DNA of 9,169 nucleotides, from assembly GCA_017431185.1 (NCBI GenBank), contig JAFRLP010000154.1, positions 1 to 9,169 on the forward strand, read 5' to 3'. Under the pieces are notes generated by a model that worked only from the letters and a program-made list of their open reading frames with translations, was not told where the DNA came from and did not search any database. The position numbers were made by a program, and so were the translations under genes. The first letter of the stretch is position 1. Each line of letters opens with the position of its first letter. This document shows positions 1 through 5,331 of the stretch, in pieces. This stretch comes from Victivallales bacterium (GTDB lineage: Bacteria > Verrucomicrobiota > Lentisphaeria > Oligosphaerales > Oligosphaeraceae).

Positions 1-22
1 CACCCGCGCCTTGGCACGGGTG
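1..22. repeat. Imperfect inverted repeat at contig edge
   Basis: The first 22 bases form two 10-base arms (CACCCGCGCC and GGCACGGGTG) around TT, with one mismatch. It lies downstream of the minus-strand gene ending at 76, so it could be part of that gene's 3' region. Any U-tract on the minus strand would fall outside the window, so terminator function cannot be judged. The two-base loop would force the inner pairs open in RNA. Confidence 0.4.
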
Positions 23-40
23 TATGCAATAACGTCTGCT

Positions 41-67
41 TATGTGGACAGCACCGCCATCCACATA
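41..67 (-). terminator. Possible terminator hairpin after the ATPase remnant
   Basis: TATGTGGA (41-48) and TCCACATA (60-67) are a perfect 8-bp inverted repeat with an 11-base loop. It begins 8 bases past the stop codon (76-78) of the minus-strand gene, the usual place for a transcript-end hairpin. No U-run follows on the minus strand, so it may instead be a 3'-stabilising stem or a protein site. The structure is seen; the role is inferred. Confidence 0.35.
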
Positions 68-75
68 TCCCTTCC

Positions 76-1260
76 TCAATCGTCAAAGAGGACGGGGGCG
101 GTCACCTCGCCGTTCACGATGGAGTGGTGGATTCCGTTGGCCACGCCATAAGGCGTGATGAATGTATAGTGTACGCCGCACTTGGTTCGGGTCACCTGGC
201 GGAATATGGAAAGCCGGTCGCGCAGTTGCCGTTCATATTCTTTCGTAATCGCAAACTCGCCATCGGAGAACTTGATTTCGCAAAGATTGATCATTTTGTC
301 GGCACGTGCAATCAGGAGGTCGATTTGCGCTCCTTTCTCTGGCAACTCGCGCGATGACTTGAATGGGACATACCGCCATGCGGAAACTTTTGTCTCGACT
401 CCCGAAATGCCCAGGGCCTTCTTTATCTGCGGCAAATGTGCAAGACAGACAAGTTCAAAGGTGAGACCTTGCCAGGCTGCGACCTGGGGCGACTGAAAAT
501 GATGCGACCAGAACTCCTCGTCATAGTTGCGCTCGCCATTGAGATATCTGAAATAGAAAAGCGTATAGAAATCGGTCAGACGGTAGATGGCATTCTTGCT
601 CTTGCTGCCGAATTGCGAATAAGATGCTATGAAATCGCAGCGTTCCAGATTCTTCAGGACCTTCGTGAGATTGCCGCCTGACAAATTGACGGACGAGGAT
701 ATCTCATCACGTGTCAATCCCTCACGGTGGCTGGCCAAAGAACGCACCACGGAAATGTAACGTTTCGCATTGCTGAACAATGCATTGTACAACTCGTCAA
801 ACTCGATGCGCAACCCACCGTCCCGACGGAAAAACAGCCGATCGACATTCTGCGGAACACTGAATTGCGGCTCAAGCATGCTCCAATAGAAAGGCACGCC
901 GCCAAGAATCATGTAGCATTGGATAAACTGGTAATAGTCCCAGTCAAACCCTTTGCCTGCCAAATAATCCCGGCATTCACCCAAAGTGAATGGCCGCAGA
1001 TAAATCCGCCTGGTGATTCGGTTGTGAAGGCCACCTGGATTGTCGATCAGCTTTGGTGCCATAATATGCGCAAAACAGATTAAGCGAAGGAGACCTCCAT
1101 AGTATCTGCGTGAACAATATCTTCGGCAAATCAGACCGTCCTGCGGGACATCATCGCATACCGCAGGGCTGCTTTTCCGCATCATTGGAAAGTTTCTGCG
1201 AATTTCCCCAAAAAAGGCCATAGTTCCTGCGCGGACGCAGGATGAGGGAATCCGCATCAC
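76..1260 (-). CDS. N-terminally truncated DUF234-type AAA+ ATPase (probable pseudogene)
   Basis: This open frame of 394 codons matches only the C-terminal part of the archaeal-type AAA+ ATPase family common in Bacteroidota and gut PVC bacteria (normally about 470-490 residues). Recognisable parts are the KLIDNPGGLHNR segment after the ATPase core (residues ~70-81), the lid-like YMILGGVPFYW (~116-126), a winged-helix segment (LTRDEISSSVNLSGGNLTKV, ~183-202) and the C-terminal DUF234 domain with QIDLLIARAD and LCEIKFSDGEF, a PD-(D/E)XK-like D...ExK pattern. The Walker A and B motifs and the CGSA-type sensor are absent; the first ~65 residues look like unrelated translation. Just before KLIDN the sequence reads LICFAHIMAP where the family has an IC-GSA-x-SW-M pattern, so the homologous part starts near 1080. 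The nominal GTG start overlaps the upstream stop by 4 bases (GTGA), which mimics translational coupling but is probably chance. Without the P-loop it cannot work as an ATPase. The family's role is poorly known. The frame after the truncation is intact, so decay may be recent. Confidence 0.75.
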   Translation of the reverse strand: MMRIPSSCVRAGTMAFFGEIRRNFPMMRKSSPAVCDDVPQDGLICRRYCSRRYYGGLLRLICFAHIMAPKLIDNPGGLHNRITRRIYLRPFTLGECRDYLAGKGFDWDYYQFIQCYMILGGVPFYWSMLEPQFSVPQNVDRLFFRRDGGLRIEFDELYNALFSNAKRYISVVRSLASHREGLTRDEISSSVNLSGGNLTKVLKNLERCDFIASYSQFGSKSKNAIYRLTDFYTLFYFRYLNGERNYDEEFWSHHFQSPQVAAWQGLTFELVCLAHLPQIKKALGISGVETKVSAWRYVPFKSSRELPEKGAQIDLLIARADKMINLCEIKFSDGEFAITKEYERQLRDRLSIFRQVTRTKCGVHYTFITPYGVANGIHHSIVNGEVTAPVLFDD

Positions 1261-2519
1261 GGGGCCAGGTCAAAATCTGCGATGCTCCCAGGGGAGACAT
1301 CCCCTGAGAGCATTCCGTTCCCGGCGGCGATGGCGGCGGCCTTCCCCACAGCCTCCCCCAGGGTCATCAGTGTGCGCGACAGCCGGCATGAACCGTTGAC
1401 AACATGGGTCACCCCGATTCCCCTGGAGGCAACCCAGAGATTGTCGTATTCCAGCGGCAGCGTCGTCTCGTAGGGAATGCCATACGGAATGCTGCCGAGA
1501 AGGGATTCCAGGTTCGTGCCATGGACATCAATGGGGTGGTCCGTCCGGGCGATGAAGCGGCGGGCCTCCGCCCCGCCTCCCGCCAGGACATCGTTCAAAG
1601 TGAGGATTCTCCGGGCGTGCAGGCGATAACTCTCCCGGATGCCCAGTTCCGGCGCGAAGCCGACCAGCGCCCAATCCCCATGGCGCCCCGACGCCACCTG
1701 CCAGCAATAGGAGAGATAGGCGCGTTCGTACTCCTCGCGGTCCGCCCGTGCGCGGTCTCCCGGAATTTCGGGGGAGAACGTGCCGTGTCCGCAGATATTG
1801 ACCAGCATATCGCCACAGGGAAGTTCCACCGTGAAGAGTTCGTTGATGCGGGCGTATTCCGGAATATCGCTTTCCCTCAGATGAAGCGAAGGCGCGCTTC
1901 CCGGACGGACGCGGTAAATCCAGTTGACCTTGTTCAGGTCATGCCGGTCTCCGGTTTCAGGGGCGACGCTTTCATGGAAATCGTCTCTGGAATCCGCTCC
2001 CAGCATGGTGCGGCATCCGGCCATTCTTGCAACGGCAAGGACGCCGCTGGAATCGATGAAGCACCTCGCCTGAACCGCCTGGACGGAATTCTCCCGGAAA
2101 ACCCGAATGGCCGTCAGCCGCCGCTTGGCTGCCTCCACGCCGATGCAGCATGCGCTGCCCATAAACTCCAGGCGGGGAAGTTCTTCGAAGATGTCCTTCA
2201 ACGCCTTTCTGTACGCCCACAGTTCGAAGGGCATGGTCGGGTTTCGTTTTCCGTCCTTTCCGTTCCGGCTGGTCGTGAAGGGCATCTCAGGCGCGCCGCC
2301 CGGCATGGCGCGCATCCGGCTCCAGATTTCCCGGGTCAGCCTGGAATTGCCGCAGGTGGGCTCCCAGTTGTGCACCCAGGCGGAAGCCACCACGCCGCCA
2401 GGCGAAGGCGAGGCATCCAGCAGCAAGGTTCGCGCACCGGAACGCGCGGCGCCGATGGCCGCGCCGACGCCGCCGGAGCCGGCCCCCACGATGACCACAT
2501 CATATACCGGATTCGTCAT
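1257..2519 (-). CDS. FAD-dependent oxidoreductase (FAD_oxidored family)
   Basis: A 420-residue flavoprotein with an N-terminal Rossmann fold: YDVVIVGAGSGGVGAA holds the GxGxxG dinucleotide-binding motif (residues 12-17), followed by LLLDASPSPGG with the acidic residue that usually binds the FAD ribose. Near the C-terminus, NLWVASRGIGVTHVVNGSCR and LMTLGEAVGKAAAIA match the second FAD-contact block typical of the FAD_oxidored family (PF12831), where a similar 'NLLVAGR...THVA.GS.R....MGEA.G.AAA' pattern recurs. Length is normal and both ends are intact. There is no signal peptide or twin-arginine motif, so it is probably cytoplasmic. It is the second gene of a leftward operon: its ATG lies 7 bases past the SDR stop, with no strong Shine-Dalgarno, which suggests translational coupling. 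Substrate cannot be read from the sequence; relatives are usually labelled only by fold and often sit in sugar or polyol catabolic loci. Antisense frames here are open for long stretches only because of GC bias. Confidence 0.88.
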   Translation of the reverse strand: MTNPVYDVVIVGAGSGGVGAAIGAARSGARTLLLDASPSPGGVVASAWVHNWEPTCGNSRLTREIWSRMRAMPGGAPEMPFTTSRNGKDGKRNPTMPFELWAYRKALKDIFEELPRLEFMGSACCIGVEAAKRRLTAIRVFRENSVQAVQARCFIDSSGVLAVARMAGCRTMLGADSRDDFHESVAPETGDRHDLNKVNWIYRVRPGSAPSLHLRESDIPEYARINELFTVELPCGDMLVNICGHGTFSPEIPGDRARADREEYERAYLSYCWQVASGRHGDWALVGFAPELGIRESYRLHARRILTLNDVLAGGGAEARRFIARTDHPIDVHGTNLESLLGSIPYGIPYETTLPLEYDNLWVASRGIGVTHVVNGSCRLSRTLMTLGEAVGKAAAIAAGNGMLSGDVSPGSIADFDLAP

Positions 2520-2526
2520 CTCATGC

Positions 2527-3249
2527 TTACATCGGCTGGATGTCCTGTATCAGCGGAAGCACCGTCATGTCGGGTATCGCCAGGTTTGGGGGCGTCTGAA
2601 GAATCGAAAGGACAACCGCCCCCAGCTGTTCGGGTGAAGTACACTTGGAGGCCAGTTCCGACTCGGAGGCGCCCTGTATTCCCGCCGCCTTGTTGAAATC
2701 CGTCTGGCCCCATGACGGTGTCAGGCAGGAGACGCGGACTCCGTAAGGTCGCATCTCCGTGTAGAGGCCATGGCTGAATTTGGCGAGTCCCGCCTTGGCC
2801 GCCGTATAGACGCTCCAGGCCGGCCAGGCATAGAGCGCGCAGACGCTGGAGATGTTGATGATGTCTCCGCGGCACCGCTCCTTCATCAGCCTGGCCGCAC
2901 GGGCGCATCCCAGGATGCATCCGGTCAGATTGGTCGAGATGGTGGCGATGATATCCTCATCCCGCTGTTCCGCCACGGGGACGATCGCCCCCCCCGCCCC
3001 CGCGTTGTTGACCAGGATGTCCACGTCGCCTCCCATTTTGTCGAAGACGCTGTCCCAGTCCGCGCCATTGCAGACATCCGCCCTGACCGGATGCGCACCG
3101 ATTTTGGCGGACGCCGTTTCAAGTTTCGCCTGATTGCGTCCGGTAATCCACACCTCGGCTCCCGCCTTGGAGAGGGCATTGGCGATTCCAAATCCGTAAC
3201 CGCCCGCGCCTCCGGTCACCAATGCCTTTTTTCCAGTCATCTCCGTCAT
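2527..3249 (-). CDS. Short-chain dehydrogenase/reductase (classical SDR)
   Basis: A classical SDR that probably interconverts an alcohol and a carbonyl using NAD(P)H in the cytoplasm. Counting from the upstream ATG at 3255 (242 residues), the motifs are TGGAGGYG (14-21, TGxxxGxG), NNAG (83-86), the active-site Asn at 109, and the Ser137/Tyr150/Lys154 catalytic set in NISSVCA...VYTAAK. Arg40 after beta-2 (ITGR) hints at NADP preference. I place the start at the second ATG, 3249 (240 residues), because AAGGAG (3256-3261) is 6 bases before it but directly abuts the ATG at 3255. It is the promoter-proximal gene of a two-gene operon with the FAD oxidoreductase and diverges from the ceramidase-like gene across a 468-bp control region. 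The substrate is not readable; nothing in the C-terminal substrate loop pins a subfamily. Confidence 0.9.
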   Translation of the reverse strand: MTEMTGKKALVTGGAGGYGFGIANALSKAGAEVWITGRNQAKLETASAKIGAHPVRADVCNGADWDSVFDKMGGDVDILVNNAGAGGAIVPVAEQRDEDIIATISTNLTGCILGCARAARLMKERCRGDIINISSVCALYAWPAWSVYTAAKAGLAKFSHGLYTEMRPYGVRVSCLTPSWGQTDFNKAAGIQGASESELASKCTSPEQLGAVVLSILQTPPNLAIPDMTVLPLIQDIQPM

Positions 3250-3255
3250 CGTCAT

Positions 3256-3261
3256 CTCCTT
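3256..3261 (-). promoter_or_regulatory. Shine-Dalgarno that decides the SDR start
   Basis: On the minus strand AAGGAG occupies these bases. It touches the ATG at 3255 (zero spacing) and lies 6 bases before the ATG at 3249, which favours 3249 as the translation start. It is the clearest Shine-Dalgarno in the window. Confidence 0.7.
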
Positions 3262-3375
3262 GTTTCAGGTGCTTTTCCTCATGCGTCCGCCGCGATTCTC
3301 GCGCAACATCTTCCATGTCTTTTCCCGACGGCACTGCTCACTGCACTTGATTCACGGATTCCTGTTGTGGAAATC

Positions 3376-3397
3376 GTCCATGTAATATAACATGGAC
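3376..3397. promoter_or_regulatory. 22-bp palindrome, likely operator of the divergent operons
   Basis: GTCCATGT (3376-3383) and ACATGGAC (3390-3397) are perfect inverted arms around AATATA; apart from one central A/A mismatch pair the whole 22 bp is symmetric. This is the form expected for a dimeric repressor or activator site. Its AT centre overlaps -10-like hexamers in both directions (TAATAT at 3383-3388 on plus, TATATT on minus at 3389-3384), so one bound dimer could control both operons. No matching strong -35 boxes are seen and the regulator is not encoded in the window. The symmetry is seen; the role is inferred. Confidence 0.5.
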
Positions 3398-3647
3398 AGG
3401 CATCGTATTCCAAATCAATTTCATCCCAATTAACATTGTTTTTTGCCCAGGCGCAACCTTTCCATCCGATGATCCGAACATGAAACCGAAACAGGAGACG
3501 CCCGATAAACCTGCGTTCCGGAAATACGCCAAAGGCGAGCTGCCGAGATTGCAGTTTCATCCCATTGGAAATTTACTGTAAAAACGCACCTACTTTCCAG
3601 CCACTGTCCTGCCAGAATGCGCACACCTCATTTGCAAACGGCTCTTC

Positions 3648-3676
3648 TTTGAGTTACATTACGACTGTATCTCAAA
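3648..3676. promoter_or_regulatory. 29-bp imperfect palindrome upstream of ceramidase-like gene
   Basis: TTTGAG-T-TACA (3648-3658) pairs with TGTA-T-CTCAAA (3666-3676): ten base pairs with one symmetric T/T mismatch and a 7-base centre. It ends 41 bases before the ATG at 3718, a place suited to an operator over the promoter or to a 5'-UTR hairpin. The arm sequence differs from the palindrome at 3376, so a different factor, or an RNA role, is likely. Confidence 0.45.
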
Positions 3677-3717
3677 ACAGTGCCTTTGCTCCATCTAAAA
3701 ATACCCTTTCCCATTCC

Positions 3718-5025
3718 ATGAAAATAGCCTGGTTCAAAAAGGTCATCTCCCCTGAAGTCGGCGCATTTCTGGCCGGCTACAGCCTGGTGGACAAGTCCGT
3801 GGCAAAACTCGATGATTTGTACGCGGACGGACTTTGCATAACGGATGGCGAGCGCAAAGTCCTGCTCATCAGCCTGGATTTGCAGGGACTGGACGGTTGG
3901 TTCATCCGACGTGTCCGCACGCAGTGCGCGGAAATCCTTTCAGTGCCCGAATCCGCCGTCATGCTCTCCTGCACCCATACGCACACGGGACCGGAGACCC
4001 GCACGATGGCCGCCCACCCTGAGCAACTTCACACCGCCTATCTGGACAAACTGGAAAAAACGCTGGTCGAGTCCGTGCGCGAACTCACCATGCGGGATTT
4101 TCTCGAATGCGATGTCTGTTTCTACTCGGGGCTATGCGATGAGAACCGCAACCGCCGCTACTCGGCGGGCGACAACCACGCGACCTTCACCCCACACCGC
4201 AGGGAGGTGCTCCCTGGCTGCAACGGTTTCACGGACCGGGAACTGGGCGGGCTGGTGTTCTGCGACAGCGACACCCATCTGCCGACCTACGTGGTGGGCA
4301 ACTACGCAGCCCATCCGCTGGCGGGCCACTCCCCTGGACTGGGCGGCCTGCGCATCTCGGCGGATTTCCCTGGCGCCTTCCGCGAGTATGTGACCCGCAA
4401 CCTCGGCGCGGAGACCATGTTCGTCTCTGGCGCGGCTGGCGATATGGTTCCCAAACAGGATGAGCTGGGTGACGAGGCCATCCGAGGCATGGGCACTCGC
4501 TTGGGCATGGCCGCCATCGGCGAAATCATCGAGGCGACCCGCAACCCGCTGCGCTTCGCCATGAAGGACGCCAAGGTCGGCAGTTCCATCCGCACCTTCA
4601 CGGTCCCCCTGCGGGCCAAATACCGCAACAACCCCAGCCGTCTCCCCAAAGAGTACCTGGGACGCGATGACGCGGAACTGGAAATCCAATGCCTCGCCAT
4701 CGGCGACGTCTGCTTTGTCGGCGTGCCAGGCGAACTCTGCGCCGAACTGGGACAGGAAATCAAATGGCACAGCCCGTTCCGGCGGACTTTCATCGCCTAC
4801 AACTCCACGGCGTATTTCTCCTACATGGGGCCAGCCAACTTCCTGGTGGCAGGCGGCTACGAGGCCTCCAGCCAGCGCTTTGGCGCGCGCGGCGGCCTGA
4901 AACTGGTCAACACCGCCTCCGACGCATTGTTCGAACTGCGCGAGAGCCTCTATCCCAGCGAAGGGGAGGAGCCATATCCCGACAACTGCGCCGACTCCCT
5001 GGTCAATATCCTGCCAGGACGGTAA
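3718..5025 (+). CDS. Neutral/alkaline non-lysosomal ceramidase-like hydrolase
   Basis: A 435-residue protein of the neutral/alkaline ceramidase N-terminal domain family (PF04734), zinc-dependent amidases whose best-known members split ceramide into sphingosine and fatty acid. The Pseudomonas enzyme's zinc ligands (two His, Glu, Tyr) have clear counterparts: His87 or His89 in SCTHTHTGPE, His199 in NYAAHP, Glu339 in GVPGELC and Tyr381 in AGGYEA. SADFPGAF (214-221) and SGAAGDMVP (237-245) are other family blocks. True ceramidases are secreted and longer, with a C-terminal beta-sandwich; this one has no signal peptide and no such domain, so it is probably a cytoplasmic relative acting on another amide or ester. 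I chose the ATG at 3718 because the family similarity begins there (MKIAWFKKVISPEVGAFLAGY); the frame is open back to a TTG at 3565 but that extension is featureless. No good Shine-Dalgarno precedes it. It diverges from the SDR/FAD-oxidoreductase operon, which suggests joint catabolism of one compound. Confidence 0.85.
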   Translation: MKIAWFKKVISPEVGAFLAGYSLVDKSVAKLDDLYADGLCITDGERKVLLISLDLQGLDGWFIRRVRTQCAEILSVPESAVMLSCTHTHTGPETRTMAAHPEQLHTAYLDKLEKTLVESVRELTMRDFLECDVCFYSGLCDENRNRRYSAGDNHATFTPHRREVLPGCNGFTDRELGGLVFCDSDTHLPTYVVGNYAAHPLAGHSPGLGGLRISADFPGAFREYVTRNLGAETMFVSGAAGDMVPKQDELGDEAIRGMGTRLGMAAIGEIIEATRNPLRFAMKDAKVGSSIRTFTVPLRAKYRNNPSRLPKEYLGRDDAELEIQCLAIGDVCFVGVPGELCAELGQEIKWHSPFRRTFIAYNSTAYFSYMGPANFLVAGGYEASSQRFGARGGLKLVNTASDALFELRESLYPSEGEEPYPDNCADSLVNILPGR

Positions 5026-5028
5026 CGT

Positions 5029-5062
5029 CAAATTGCGCCAAAGCCTTCAGCTGTGCAATTTG
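5029..5062 (+). terminator. Possible stem-loop after the ceramidase-like gene
   Basis: CAAATTGC (5029-5036) and GCAATTTG (5055-5062) are a perfect 8-bp inverted repeat starting 4 bases after the TAA stop; a G-T and a C-G pair can extend the stem inwards to 10 pairs. The loop is long and no T-run follows, so it would be a poor intrinsic terminator. It may mark the transcript end or protect the mRNA. Confidence 0.3.
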
Positions 5063-5199
5063 GGGCCGACAGCCGGGGGCGCATTCTGTCAAACCAGACT
5101 GGGTTCAAGTATGTGGACGGTGCTGGCAGGCTGCGCTCTGCTGAGTCCATTTCAACCGAAGCAAGCCAGCAATCTCCAATTGCGCCGGAGGGATTATTG

Positions 5200-5217
5200 A
5201 ACGTGAAAATCCACGTT
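5200..5217. repeat. AACGTG/CACGTT inverted repeat
   Basis: AACGTG (5200-5205) and CACGTT (5212-5217) are perfect arms around a 6-base AAAATC centre, an 18-bp operator-like symmetry. Its right arm shares three bases with the left arm of the larger repeat at 5215-5259, so in RNA the two stems would compete at that edge. Confidence 0.4.
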
Positions 5218-5259
5218 GAAACCACGCCAAGGTCAAATTGACTCTGGCGTGGTTTCAAC
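5215..5259. repeat. Perfect 15-bp inverted repeat with 15-base spacer
   Basis: GTTGAAACCACGCCA (5215-5229) is exactly complementary to TGGCGTGGTTTCAAC (5245-5259), with a 15-base spacer. It is the strongest hairpin in the window. No T-run follows on either strand, so it is not an ordinary terminator. It could be a dispersed REP/MITE-like palindrome, a transcript-stabilising stem, or a recombination scar beside the truncated hydrolase. Confidence 0.65.
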
Positions 5260-5304
5260 ATGACGCCTGGTCAGAATGTCGATGATTCTGTGCCGCAGCC
5301 GAAA

Positions 5305-5319
5305 AAACCATGATGGTTT
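5305..5319. promoter_or_regulatory. AAACCAT/ATGGTTT palindrome
   Basis: AAACCAT and ATGGTTT are perfect 7-base arms around a single G, 12 bases before the ATG at 5332. The short centre makes an RNA hairpin unlikely; a protein-binding site is possible. It may equally be a chance symmetry. Confidence 0.25.
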
Positions 5320-5331
5320 CTCCGGCCAGTC

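Larger units (their letters stand above)
3262..3717. other. Divergent intergenic control region
   Basis: About 455 bases separate the SDR (leftward) and the ceramidase-like gene (rightward). Small frames exist here (for example 3279-3560 minus and the TTG-initiated extension 3565-3717 plus) but their peptides resemble nothing I know. The region is less GC-rich than its flanks and contains two palindromes, described separately, at 3376-3397 and 3648-3676. Promoters for both directions must lie here; none has a strong -35/-10 pair. If the rightward promoter sits at the first palindrome, the ceramidase-like gene would have a leader of roughly 320 bases. Confidence 0.6.
5063..5331. other. Intergenic stretch with repeats, no convincing gene
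   Basis: Between the stem-loop after the ceramidase-like gene and the next open frame I see no supported gene. Short frames (5053-5241 plus, 5028-5261 minus) give peptides with no recognisable family. The stretch holds three inverted repeats listed separately (5200-5217, 5215-5259, 5305-5319). The glycoside-hydrolase-like gene that follows seems to lack its N-terminus, so part of this stretch may be decayed coding sequence. Confidence 0.5.

Noticed and set aside
76..1260. Defence-system ATPase
   Set aside because: The DUF234/PD-(D/E)XK-like end might suggest defence, but the P-loop is missing and no partner nuclease, methylase or toxin gene lies nearby.
1404..2696. 430-codon plus-strand open frame
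   Set aside because: It is antisense to the FAD oxidoreductase and SDR end; the minus-strand product has clear flavoprotein motifs while this one has a low-complexity, Arg/Ala/Pro-rich composition typical of GC-driven antisense frames.
3279..3560. 93-codon minus-strand frame in the divergent region
   Set aside because: No recognisable family and no Shine-Dalgarno seen; it overlaps the likely operator.
3565..3717. TTG-initiated 51-residue extension of the ceramidase-like protein
   Set aside because: The residues are rich in Ser/Asn, lack a signal-peptide pattern and precede the point where family similarity begins; they also span the 3648-3676 palindrome.
4132..5031. 299-codon minus-strand open frame
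   Set aside because: It mirrors the ceramidase-like gene, whose plus-strand zinc-site motifs are unmistakable; the minus product shows no family pattern.
5215..5259. Integron attC-like site
   Set aside because: The GTT...AAC ends first recalled attC, but they are in the inverted order (GTTGAAA left, TTTCAAC right), the core consensus fails, and no integrase is present.
5028..5261. 77-codon minus-strand frame after the ceramidase-like gene
   Set aside because: No recognisable motif, and it covers the arms of three inverted repeats; probably non-coding.
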